The notes under the pieces were generated by a model. That model searched no databases, had not been told where the DNA came from, and was given only the letters and a program-made list of their open reading frames with translations. From positions 93,817 through 157,816 of the forward strand of contig JAXLYM010000024.1 in the NCBI GenBank assembly GCA_046351455.1: a DNA stretch of 64,000 bases, written 5' to 3'. The translations under genes and the position numbers were made by a program. Source of the stretch: JADJRH01 sp046351455. GTDB taxonomy: Bacteria > Myxococcota_A > Polyangia > Polyangiales > Polyangiaceae. Positions 54,149 to 62,851 of this stretch are shown piece by piece. The first letter of the stretch is position 1. Every line of letters begins with the position of its first letter.

Positions 54149-54171
54149 CTTCCCGTGGTACGGAGAAGACC

Positions 54172-54621
54172 ATGACAGCCACCGACGACCTGCACGATCC
54201 CTTCGACCTGACCCGCTTCCTCGTCGCTCAAGCGCACAACTACGAAGACGCGCTCGCAGAGATCACCGCCGGACGGAAGCGCTCTCACTGGATGTGGTAC
54301 GTCTTTCCCCAGATCGAAGGGCTCGGCGGCAGCGACATGGCGCGGCGCTACTCCATCAAGAGCCTCGAAGAGGCGCGCGCCTACCTGGATCATCCCGTCC
54401 TCGGGCCGCGGCTCCTCGCGTGCGCGGAGGCCGCCGTGCGCGTCGAAGGGCGCTCCGCCTCGGAGATCTTCGGCTCTCCCGATGATCTCAAGCTCCGGTC
54501 GTGCGCCACGCTCTTCGCGACGCTCCTGCCCCGAGACTCCGTGTTTCAGCGTATTCTGGACAAGTACTATCGGGGCCTTCCGGACGAGCGGACGCTTCGT
54601 CTCCTCGACGCGATGAAGTGA
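54172..54621 (+). CDS. DUF1810 family protein
   Basis: This 149-residue soluble protein has the DUF1810 core: DLTRFLVAQAHNYEDALAEI, GRKRSHWMWYVFPQIEGLG, YSIKSLEEARAYLDHPVLG and a C-terminal DLKLRSCATLF block. Members are widespread and of unknown function (calpastatin-like by annotation history). GGAGAAGACC precedes the ATG. It follows the GNAT gene closely. Confidence 0.82.
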   Translation: MTATDDLHDPFDLTRFLVAQAHNYEDALAEITAGRKRSHWMWYVFPQIEGLGGSDMARRYSIKSLEEARAYLDHPVLGPRLLACAEAAVRVEGRSASEIFGSPDDLKLRSCATLFATLLPRDSVFQRILDKYYRGLPDERTLRLLDAMK

Positions 54622-54695
54622 CACGGCACATCCTGAGCGGGTGACCGCACGGGGCTATGGACAGGACGCGATGTTGCGTGTACCCCTGCCCGCCC

Positions 54696-55427
54696 ATGAT
54701 CCGGTCGTCGCGTATTCTGTGCCTCCCCGTCGTTTCACTGGTGCTCGCGGGCTGCGGGCTCGTCACCGTTCACAGCAGCAGCCCGGGCGCCGCCCCGTCC
54801 CAGTGCGACGCGGCCGTCCCGGTCGAGACTTCGAAGCGCGCCGACCGCATGAAGGTCGTCGCCGAGGCCGAGCGCGCGCGGTTCGTCACGGCCGCACAAG
54901 GCTTCAACGACTCCGACAACGACGGTAAGTTCGAGGTCGCCCAGAACGAGCCGCTGCTCGTCACGCGCTGCAACCGGGACGACATCACGCTCTACACGCC
55001 CCTCGGTCGCGTGGTGCGCTTTCCGATGAGCCAGGCCGGCGAGCGCCTCCTCGAACAGCCCACGACGTGGAACCTCGACGAAGAGAGGTCCCCGACCGAC
55101 AACTCGACGGAGAGCCTCCTGGCCAACGCCACCAAGGAGATGCTCGAAGAGGTCGCCGCGACGAACCTCGTCAAGCAGCGCGCGCACTGCCAAGAGGTGG
55201 AGCTCGCTGCGTGCCAGATCGCGAAGCAGAAAGTGGAGCAGGGGCCGCTCGTCGCGGACCCGGAGGCCGCCGCCACCAGCGCGTGCAGCTCGGCCGGGGA
55301 AAAGGCCTTCGCCGAGTGCTTCGACGTGAAGGACAAGCGCTGGCTCGCCACGCTGGCCGCCCTCCGCACCGTCGAAGGGAAGGCCGACGAGGCGCAGAAA
55401 GACCTCGTCCGCCGCAAGCTTCAGTAG
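54696..55427 (+). CDS. Lipoprotein of unknown function
   Basis: This 243-residue protein has a lipobox ending at Cys20 (VLAGC). It is helical, with EAERARFVTAAQGFNDSDNDGKFE (which has an EF-hand-like DSDNDGKFE run), a middle with RLLEQPTTWNLDEE, and several Cys (CQEVELAAC, ACSSAGEKAFAEC). ATG 54696 starts the lipoprotein signal. No family is recognised. The gene ends 31 bases before the convergent P450 gene. Confidence 0.6.
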   Translation: MIRSSRILCLPVVSLVLAGCGLVTVHSSSPGAAPSQCDAAVPVETSKRADRMKVVAEAERARFVTAAQGFNDSDNDGKFEVAQNEPLLVTRCNRDDITLYTPLGRVVRFPMSQAGERLLEQPTTWNLDEERSPTDNSTESLLANATKEMLEEVAATNLVKQRAHCQEVELAACQIAKQKVEQGPLVADPEAAATSACSSAGEKAFAECFDVKDKRWLATLAALRTVEGKADEAQKDLVRRKLQ

Positions 55428-55458
55428 TCGTATTCTGCCACCTGCGCGGCGCCCGCCG

Positions 55459-56838
55459 TCAACTGGCCGGCAAGGCCGCCGACACTTCCCGCGTCGCCTC
55501 GCGCTTCTCCAGGATCATCGGCAGTCCGTTCCGGATTCCGAGGGTGCCTCGCATCTCCCATTTCGGCGCGTAACCAGGCATGAGGCGAGGCTCGAAGCGC
55601 TGGCCCAGCATCGCCAACAGCAGGTGACTCTCCAGGAGAGAGAAGTTGTTGCCGATGCAGATGCGCGGGCCGGCCGCGAACGGGTGGTACGCGTACGGGT
55701 GGCGCCCCGCCTCGCGCTCCGGGGTCCAGCGGTCCGGATCGAAGACCTCCGGCGCGTCCCAGAACTGCGGGTGTCGGTGCGTGAAATACGGCGACAACAT
55801 CACCGCGGCGCCCGCCGGAACCTCGTAGTCGCCGATCGTCGTCGCCCCGATCGCGTCGCGCGCGTAGAACGGCGCGGCCGGATAGAGGCGCAACACCTCC
55901 TTCACCACCTGCAGCGTGTACGGCAGTCGGCGCAGATCCTCCGCGGTGGGCAGTCGGCCCCCGAGCACCCTGTCCAGCTCGGCGTGGAGCTTCGACGCGA
56001 CTCCGGGGTTCGCCGCGAGCGCGTACCACGTGAACGTCATCGTGCGCGCCGTCGTCTCGTGGCCGGCGAAATACGTGGTGATCGACTCGTCCCGAAGGAG
56101 CGTGTCCGACATCGGTCGTCCCGTCTCCTCGTCGCGCGCCTTCATCAGACGCGACAGCAGATCATCGGGCCAGTCCGACTCCTCCATGCCTCTCCGCTGC
56201 GCGATGAGGCCGGTGATCAGGCGGTGGATCATGTCCCGCGCTTCGAGGTAGTCTCGGTTCTTCTTCGTGGGGACCCAGAGCGGCAGTCGGACGCCCGTCA
56301 TCGGCGTCTCGGCGAACGCGAGCATCGCCTCCACGGCGCTCTTCGTGCGACGGATCGAGTCCATCGACTCCGTGCTGAACATCGCCTTGAGGATGATGGA
56401 GGCCGTGACGAAGGTCATCTCCTCGGCGATGTCGACCTCCGCGCGCCTCTTGGCGAGCTCCTCCCAGCGGTCCACCACGCGGGCCCCGTCGCGGATCATC
56501 AGCTCGGCATAGGCCTGCACGCCCTTCGGCGTATAAAAGGGCGCCATCAGCTTGCGCTGGCGGCGCCAGAGATCGCCGGTGCTCGCCACGAGGCCCTCGC
56601 CCGTGAGGTATTTGCGCACGACATCGTAGCTCGCGAGCTTGTCGAAGCCCTGACGGCCGGTCACGGTGACGTGCTCCACCGCGTCGGGGTGCATCACGAA
56701 GAAGAGGATTTGCGGGCCAATCTTCACCTCGAACGCGTCCCCGTAGCGGCGCCACGCCTGCCTCACGAAGTCGAGGAAGCCGAGGCTGTTGACACCGTAA
56801 ATGAACTCAAATAGGCCGAGTCGTGGAGCCTTCTTCAT
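55459..56838 (-). CDS. Cytochrome P450
   Basis: This 459-residue haem monooxygenase hydroxylates an organic substrate using electrons from a separate reductase or ferredoxin. It has the I-helix FAGHETTARTM, the ExxR in KEVLRLYP, the PxxFxPxRW-like EVFDPDRWTP, and the haem loop FAAGPRICIGNNF with the Cys ligand. No redox partner gene is near. The ATG at 56838 starts 16 bases from the divergent TetR ATG at 56855; an upstream GTG at 56883 would give a longer hydrophobic N-terminus but overlap the regulator. The TetR protein probably controls it. Confidence 0.85.
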   Translation of the reverse strand: MKKAPRLGLFEFIYGVNSLGFLDFVRQAWRRYGDAFEVKIGPQILFFVMHPDAVEHVTVTGRQGFDKLASYDVVRKYLTGEGLVASTGDLWRRQRKLMAPFYTPKGVQAYAELMIRDGARVVDRWEELAKRRAEVDIAEEMTFVTASIILKAMFSTESMDSIRRTKSAVEAMLAFAETPMTGVRLPLWVPTKKNRDYLEARDMIHRLITGLIAQRRGMEESDWPDDLLSRLMKARDEETGRPMSDTLLRDESITTYFAGHETTARTMTFTWYALAANPGVASKLHAELDRVLGGRLPTAEDLRRLPYTLQVVKEVLRLYPAAPFYARDAIGATTIGDYEVPAGAAVMLSPYFTHRHPQFWDAPEVFDPDRWTPEREAGRHPYAYHPFAAGPRICIGNNFSLLESHLLLAMLGQRFEPRLMPGYAPKWEMRGTLGIRNGLPMILEKREATREVSAALPAS

Positions 56839-56854
56839 CACGGGGATCCAGGTT

Positions 56855-57454
56855 ATGACACCGAGTGCCACAAAGCAAGCCACAACGAAGCGCGGGCGGC
56901 CTTCGGAGACCGATCCGCAGGAGGTGTCGCGCGTGGCGCTCGGACTGTTCGAGCAGCGCGGCTTCGATCAGGTGACGATGGAGGAGATCGCGGAGGCGGC
57001 GTCGGTGAGCCGGCGCACGTTGTTCCGGCGCTTCCCGTCGAAGGCGGACCTCGTGTGGGACGGCGTCACGGCGGTGCGCGACCTCGTGAGCGCGCGGGCC
57101 TCGGCGCTCGCGGGCGCGACCCCGGCGGCCCTCATGACGGAGCTGCTCGTGCCCGTGTTGCGCGCGCTGGACGATCCGGCGGCCGCGGACGTGGCGCGGC
57201 GGCGACTGCGGCTCATCGGCAGCTCTCCTGCGCTCCTCAACCACGGAGTCCTGGTGGAGATCGAGCAGGAGATCGGAAAGTGCCTGTCGGGGACGACGCT
57301 CCCCGGCGCCGCGCCCCCTGCCCTCGCGGCGCGCGCCTTGGTAGCCGCGGCGTTCGCAGCGCTCTTGTGGTGGGCCGAGCACGGCGACAAGATGAGCGCG
57401 ATGGATGCGGTGCGGGCGGCCCTCGGGGTCACGGCGCTCGCAGGCGCGTTCTGA
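56855..57454 (+). CDS. TetR family transcriptional regulator
   Basis: This 199-residue regulator has the TetR N-terminal HTH: RVALGLFEQRGFDQVTMEEIAEAASVSRRTLFRRFPSKADLVW (residues ~24-66, conserved family pattern). The rest is a helical ligand domain. It likely represses or activates the divergent P450 gene. The start codons are 16 bases apart, so the operator overlaps both 5' ends. A TTGACA at 56789-56794, inside the P450 coding region, is a possible -35 for this gene. It is followed by nitronate monooxygenase, 14 bases away. Confidence 0.8.
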   Translation: MTPSATKQATTKRGRPSETDPQEVSRVALGLFEQRGFDQVTMEEIAEAASVSRRTLFRRFPSKADLVWDGVTAVRDLVSARASALAGATPAALMTELLVPVLRALDDPAAADVARRRLRLIGSSPALLNHGVLVEIEQEIGKCLSGTTLPGAAPPALAARALVAAAFAALLWWAEHGDKMSAMDAVRAALGVTALAGAF

Positions 57455-57468
57455 GGCACGGAGGTCCC

Positions 57469-58536
57469 ATGACATCTCTCCTCGATCTCCTCGGTATCGA
57501 GCTGCCGATCCTTCAAGCCCCGATGGCCGGCGTGCAAGGCAGCGCGCTCGCCGTCGCGGTCTCCAACGCGGGAGGTCTCGGCGCGTTGCCGTGCGCCATG
57601 CTCGGGATGGACGCGCTCCGCAACGAGCTGTCCGCGGTGATCGCGCAGACGTCGCAGCCGTTCAACGTGAACTTCTTCTGTCATCCGCAGCCCGCGCCGG
57701 ACGCCGCAAAAGAGGCCTCCTGGCGAGAGAGGCTGTCACCGTACTATGCCGAGCTGGGGATCGACACGAGCGCTCTCCCGTCCGGCCCGGGGCGACTCCC
57801 GTTCAGCGAAGAGGCCGCGAGCGTGCTCGAAGAATTCCGGCCCAAGGTGGTGAGCTTTCATTTCGGATTACCGTCGGAAGCGCTGCTCGATCGGGTGCGC
57901 GGCTGGGGCGCGAAGGTGCTGTCTTCGGCGACGACCGTGGCGGAGGCGCGCTGGCTCGCGGCGCGCGGCGTCGACGCGATCATCGCGCAAGGCACCGAGG
58001 CCGGCGGTCACCGTGGCAGTTTCCTCTCGGAGGATCTGGACCGGCAGACTGGCACGTTCGCGCTCGTGCCGCAGATCGTGGACGCGGTGAAGGTGCCTGT
58101 CATCGCCGCGGGCGGCATCGCGGACGCTCGGGGCGTCGCTGCCGCGATGGCGCTCGGCGCGGCGGGCGCGCAGATCGGGACAGCCTATCTCCTCTGCCCC
58201 GAGGCCACCACGAGCGCCGTGCACCGCGCGGCTCTGAAGAGCGAGGCCGCCCGCGTGACGGCCCTCACGAACCTCTTCACGGGCCGCCCCGCGCGCGGCA
58301 TCGTGAACCGCGTGCTGCGCGAGCTCGGCCCCATGAACGCGCAGGTCCCGGCGTTTCCGCTCGCGACCTCGGCGATCGCGCCGCTCCGCGCGAAGGCCGA
58401 GAGTCTGGGCAGCGGCGACTTCTCCCCGCTGTGGGCCGGCCAGAACGTGAGCGGGTGCAAGGAAGTCCCCGCGGCCACCCTCACGCGCGAGCTCGCGGCG
58501 GGCGTCCTCGGGAATCCGGGCCAGGGACATCCATGA
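57469..58536 (+). CDS. Nitronate monooxygenase (2-nitropropane dioxygenase family)
   Basis: This 355-residue FMN enzyme oxidises nitronates to carbonyl compounds and nitrite. It has ILQAPMAGVQGSALAVAVSN at the N-terminus, VDAIIAQGTEAGGHRG (active-site His) in the centre, VIAAGGIADARGVAAAMALGA as the phosphate loop, and GTAYLLCPEATTS after that. This order is the NMO family. GGAGGTCCC precedes the ATG. The gene lies just after the TetR gene and may share its transcript; a link with the P450 is possible (detoxification) but not shown. Confidence 0.85.
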   Translation: MTSLLDLLGIELPILQAPMAGVQGSALAVAVSNAGGLGALPCAMLGMDALRNELSAVIAQTSQPFNVNFFCHPQPAPDAAKEASWRERLSPYYAELGIDTSALPSGPGRLPFSEEAASVLEEFRPKVVSFHFGLPSEALLDRVRGWGAKVLSSATTVAEARWLAARGVDAIIAQGTEAGGHRGSFLSEDLDRQTGTFALVPQIVDAVKVPVIAAGGIADARGVAAAMALGAAGAQIGTAYLLCPEATTSAVHRAALKSEAARVTALTNLFTGRPARGIVNRVLRELGPMNAQVPAFPLATSAIAPLRAKAESLGSGDFSPLWAGQNVSGCKEVPAATLTRELAAGVLGNPGQGHP

Positions 58537-58633
58537 TCGACGTGGATCCCACGGAGATCGCAGCACGGGCGCGCGGATCCCGGCGATCGCCGCCGCGGAC
58601 CGCGCGCGACCCAGCGACGCTCGGCCTCCTTTC

Positions 58634-60510
58634 ATGGCTGTCCTCTGCGCGGGGATGATCGGGTGTCCCCGCGGATCACCCGCAACACCCCCACCTGCCC
58701 CGCGGCCGACTTCGACTTCGGCCCCGCCGCGGCAGCCCCCGCGATGGTGTTCGCGGAGGACGAGATCGAGTACGTCTTCGATCCGGAGCGACGAAAGGGC
58801 TCGAATCAGCCTTCCGCCATCGACGGGATCGCCGAGAAAGCTCTGAAGGAGACGAGCGCGCCGGATTCATGGTCGGCGTCGTCATCGACGGGGAGCTCGC
58901 GTACGCCAAGGGCTTCGGATACGCCGACATCGGTCGGGCAGGCCCGATCTGGACACGGTGTATTCTCTGGCGTCCACGAGCAAATCGTTCACGGCGCTCG
59001 CGGCGCTGGCCCTCCACGCGACGACAGCGCGCTCACGCTCGAAGATCCCCTGACGCGGTGATTGCCGGGCGAGCGGCCTCGTGTACCCGTCCACGACTCG
59101 ACGCCGATCACGCTGCGGCAGATGCTCGTGCACACATCGGGTCTGCCACGGATCGGTCGCTACGAGAGGGCAGGTACGATCACGCGGCACGGAGCAGAAG
59201 CTCCTGGCCTCGCTTTCAGGTTATCGTCTGGATTATCCGCCGGCAGCAAGTTCCAGTATTCCAACTTCGCGTTCGGCTCCTCGGCTTCCTCGTGGGGCGC
59301 GCGTCACGGCACCCTCGAAGGGTTCGTCCAGAATCATCCTCGCCCTCGGGATGACGTCGACGGGCTACGATCCCGACAAGCTGCCGGCCGCGCATCGGGC
59401 CACGTATTATCGGAAGAACAAGGCCGGCGCGTTCGAGCCGGTCGCGGCGCGCCTCGGCCTGCTCCGGCGCACGGGCCTTCAACACGACGCGACGTAGAAC
59501 GCTACCTGGCATTCCAGATGGCCGCTTATCCGCCCCCAGCGGGCCGGACACCGGGCCGTTCGCCGAACACGCTGCGCGGGCGACCGGATCAAGGGAAGGC
59601 TTTCCCATCGGGGTCAGCGCGACGACCCCGCGACGAGGAGGCCTCGTCTCGATGACGCGTCCAACTACGGATTCGGCTGGGTCGACACCGAGAGCTGCGA
59701 TTCGATCGCGTCGTGTGGCACAACGGCGGAGATATCGGCGGCTACAACTGGGTAGGTTTCCTGCCCGAGGCGGCGTCGGCGTGCGGCGTTCGCGAACCAT
59801 GGGCGGGCCACTCAACCAGAAGGTGCTCGCAGCGCTGAAGCCAGACGGCATATCGAGCGGAGCCCCGGATGGCGGGCTCTCTCCCGCTTCTCGCGACCGC
59901 GATATCGAACGTCCTCGCCGTGCTCAACAAGTGGGAGGAAGGCGTACAAGGCCATGCTGACGACTCCCCGCTTCGTGCCCATGGAGGACGAAAAGAGGAG
60001 CTCGCGGGTATCTGCGCACCCACGGCGCCTGCACGGCTTCGCACCCATCGCGATCTCGTCGCCGACGTTCGCCCGGTTCGAGGTGCGATGCGGCAGGCGA
60101 AGCTGGAGATGGAGATGATCTCAATCAAAGCGACATGTTGATCCGCGGCTTCACGGGCATCTCCCGGGACGTCGCGCCGCCGCCCGCGCTCGCCGAGGGC
60201 CGCGGCCGCGTCGCGAGCCTCATCGGCAAGTGGGACGAGAAGTCTACGAGGAAGCACCTCGCGCCGAAGATCGCGGCGACTCGAGCGTCCACGGAGGCGT
60301 CCTTCGCGAGGATGCGAGAGGCGCGCGGCGCGTGCAAGGTGAAGTCGTTCTGGCGCTGGGCTGAACCAGCCGCGGTTCACGCTGAGCTGCGTCGCGGCGG
60401 CGATCTGGACCTCTCGGTCGCGACGGACGACAAGCGCCCGGAGCTGCTCGCCTTCCTTCGCTCGGAGAAGGTCGACGTGTTCGCGCCAGTGAGCCTCCGC
60501 GGGCCGGTGA
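58634..60510 (+). pseudogene. Decayed serine hydrolase (beta-lactamase family)
   Basis: The region keeps pieces of a class C beta-lactamase/esterase-type hydrolase in changing frames: a lipoprotein-like start near 58634 (AVLCAGMIGC), ALKETSAP near 58840, MVGVVIDGELAYAKGFGYAD at 58869, VYSLASTSKSFTALAAL with the Ser-x-x-Lys motif near 58955, ITLRQMLVHTSGLPR near 59105, FQYSNFAFG with the Tyr-x-Asn motif near 59250, and HNGGDIGGYN near 59720. A C-terminal extra domain remnant follows to about 60300. At least five frame changes separate the pieces, so the gene is dead. Confidence 0.65.
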
Positions 60511-62616
60511 TCACGCGCCGCGGGGCTTCCTCGGGATGCGGCGGTACAGCGTGCTGCGGGCGACTCCCAGCCTGCGGGCGGCCTCGCTGACGTTGCCGGC
60601 GCTCTCGCGGAGCGCCTCGTCCATCGCGGCGTCGAGGATCTCGTCCCGGCTCCTCGGCGCGGCGGACGGCGCCATCGACGGCGACGGAACGGGCCGGTTC
60701 ATCATCGCGTCGAGCCGCGGGTCCAGGAGCACCGGGCGCGGGAAACAGGCCGCATCCACGACGCCGGAGCCCTCGCTCATCACGATCGCGTGCGCCAGCG
60801 CGCTCTTCAGCTCGCGCACGTTTCCAGGCCAGTCGTGCTCCAGGATCCAGGCCACCGCGTCGTCCGAAAGCTCCGGACACGGCACGTCCTGCTCGGCCGC
60901 GAGCTTCGACAGGAGGCCCCGCGCCAGCACCAGCCGGTCCGCCCGCGCGCGCAGGGGCGGGATCGTGATCGTGACCCCTTGTATACGGAAGAAGAGATCG
61001 CGCCGGAACGCCCCCGCGGCCACCATCCTCGGCATGTCGCGGCACGTCGCGCACACGAGGCGAAAATCGGCCCTTCGCGCGCGCGACTCCCCGACTCGGT
61101 AATACGAGCCGTCCTCCAGCACGCGGAGCAACGTGGCCTGCAGCGAGGGCGGCATCTCCGCGATCTCGTCGAGGAACAACGTGCCTCCGTCCGCCGCCGC
61201 GAGCTTGCCCATCGCGCCCGACCGTTGCGCCCCGGTGAACGCCCCCGGCGCGTGACCGAACAGCTCGCTCTCCAGCAGGCTCGGCGCGAGACCGCCGCAG
61301 TTCAGCGCGACGAACGGGCCTCCTCCGCGCGGGCTCGCCGCGTGCGTGGCGCGCGCGAACAGCTCTTTGCCAGTTCCGGTCTCGGCCAGGAGCAACACCG
61401 GCAGAGGCGCCTTCGAGAACCGCGCGGCCATCTTCTTCGCGGCCACGAGCTCCGGATCCGTCCCCAGGATCGCGTCGAACGCGGGCGGCAGCGGAGAAGC
61501 CGTCCTCTGCGCGGGCGCGGACGGCCGCGGCGAGGGCGCGCGAACCTCGGTGTCCGGCTCCAGATACACGATCATCGAGAGCAGCCGCCCCTCGGTCCCG
61601 GCGATCGGCTCCACGTCGAGCTTGTACCGCCCCTGCGGCGTCTGGAAACGTGCCTGTTCCGCGTGAAGGCGCGCCGCCGCTCGCAGCGGAGAAGGCGTAT
61701 TCCCCGACATCCCGAGCGCCCGCAGCGCGTCCGCGCCGACCCCGAACACGTGCTCCGCCTGAAGGCCCCTCGGGAGCGGAGGCTCCGAATCTCCGGGCGC
61801 GCGCCGCGGATCCGACGCGCCGAGCCCGAGCGCCGCGCGGGCCGCCGGGTTCATCGCGAGCACCGCGCCGTTCGCCTGCACGAGGAGCGCGGGAGTCGAC
61901 GTGCGGTGAAGGAGCCGCTCGATCACCGCATATCCACCAGGATTCACCGCAGCGAATTCGCGCAGCGCGAGCGCCCGCGACAGGGCCGATCCCGCCGCCT
62001 GCACCGCGACGCCGATGGCCGCGCTGTGCTGCTCCGCCGCGCCCGTCACGTCGAGCACCGCCGCGAGATCGCCGTACGGATCCAGGATGGGAGTCGCGTA
62101 ACAGAAGAGCCCGCGATTCCGCTCTTCGAAGTGGGCCCCTCCGATCACCGCGACGGGCCGCCGCTCGACGATGGCGGTCCCGATCGCGTTGGTGCCGCGC
62201 GCCGCCTCGCTCCAGCACGTGCCCTCCGCGAGCCGCACCTTGGCCGCGTGCGCATTGAAATCCCCGCCCCCGCGCGACAGCAGAACGACGCCCTCCGGAT
62301 CCGTGAGGATCGCGAGCATCGACCGCGCGGACAGCTCCTCCGCGAGCGGCGACAGGATCTTGGACTCCTCGCGAAACACCGCCTCCAGCCGGTCCCTCCG
62401 CACGGCCAGATCGGCGCCGGCCGGTCCCTCGGGCAAAGCCAGCGAGTCCGCGCGGACTCCGAGGTTCGCGGCGCGCGCCCACCGCGCGAGGACGGGGTGC
62501 GCCTCGATCTCCCGACGATCCAGATCGCCTTCGAGGAAGCGCTCCGCGAGCGCCTGGCCCGGCTCCACGAGGTGCAGCACCGAGCGAGCATGGCACGAGA
62601 CCGCGCGCCCCGTCAC
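60511..62616 (-). CDS. Sigma-54-dependent transcriptional activator (AcoR-like)
   Basis: This 701-residue activator has an N-terminal GAF-type sensor (about 40-210), a PAS-like segment (about 230-330), the AAA+ domain (about 360-590) and a Fis-type HTH (about 650-700). Walker A is AETGTGKE, the sigma-54 contact loop GAFTGA and Walker B GTLFLDEI. The layout matches AcoR/MimR-type regulators of alcohol, aldehyde and acetoin genes. The start is GTG at 62616. It is divergent from the aldehyde dehydrogenase, whose promoter is of the -24/-12 type and has a palindrome 87 bases upstream, so this is very likely its activator. Confidence 0.85.
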   Translation of the reverse strand: MTGRAVSCHARSVLHLVEPGQALAERFLEGDLDRREIEAHPVLARWARAANLGVRADSLALPEGPAGADLAVRRDRLEAVFREESKILSPLAEELSARSMLAILTDPEGVVLLSRGGGDFNAHAAKVRLAEGTCWSEAARGTNAIGTAIVERRPVAVIGGAHFEERNRGLFCYATPILDPYGDLAAVLDVTGAAEQHSAAIGVAVQAAGSALSRALALREFAAVNPGGYAVIERLLHRTSTPALLVQANGAVLAMNPAARAALGLGASDPRRAPGDSEPPLPRGLQAEHVFGVGADALRALGMSGNTPSPLRAAARLHAEQARFQTPQGRYKLDVEPIAGTEGRLLSMIVYLEPDTEVRAPSPRPSAPAQRTASPLPPAFDAILGTDPELVAAKKMAARFSKAPLPVLLLAETGTGKELFARATHAASPRGGGPFVALNCGGLAPSLLESELFGHAPGAFTGAQRSGAMGKLAAADGGTLFLDEIAEMPPSLQATLLRVLEDGSYYRVGESRARRADFRLVCATCRDMPRMVAAGAFRRDLFFRIQGVTITIPPLRARADRLVLARGLLSKLAAEQDVPCPELSDDAVAWILEHDWPGNVRELKSALAHAIVMSEGSGVVDAACFPRPVLLDPRLDAMMNRPVPSPSMAPSAAPRSRDEILDAAMDEALRESAGNVSEAARRLGVARSTLYRRIPRKPRGA

Positions 62617-62690
62617 CGCCTTTCGCTAGAAAAGAAGCCGATCCGAAGCCTCACATCCGATCGCCGCGCCGCGTCGGCGGGCCGCCCGAC

Positions 62691-62707
62691 TGTAGCGATT
62701 CGCGACA
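62691..62707. promoter_or_regulatory. Candidate activator-binding palindrome
   Basis: TGTAGCGATTCGCGACA is a 17-base near-palindrome (TGTxGCGAnTCGCxACA), 87 bases upstream of the -24 box. ACACC-N6-GGTGT (62705-62720) overlaps its right edge, and TGTAGCG recurs at 62718. The form and distance fit an enhancer for the AcoR-like activator. Confidence 0.5.
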
Positions 62708-62792
62708 CCCGACCAGGTGTAGCGCCGCCTGCAAGGTGCCAGTCCCTCTCCGGATCGCCTTCTTTTCAAGCCGATCGCCGATGACGCACCCG

Positions 62793-62809
62793 CTGGCACG
62801 CCCGCTGCG
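62793..62809 (+). promoter_or_regulatory. Sigma-54 promoter of the aldehyde dehydrogenase gene
   Basis: TGGCACGCCCGCTGC (62794-62808) has GG at -24 and GC at -12 separated by exactly 10 bases, as the sigma-54 consensus requires; only the T of TTGC is C. Transcription would start near 62820, 32 bases before the ATG. Confidence 0.78.
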
Positions 62810-62851
62810 AACAGGCCCCGTCGCAGGTCGTCGAAAACAGCGGAGGCTCCC

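Noticed and set aside
60790..62784. 664-codon plus-strand frame opposite the sigma-54 activator
   Set aside because: Arg-rich shadow; the minus strand has clear AAA+ motifs.
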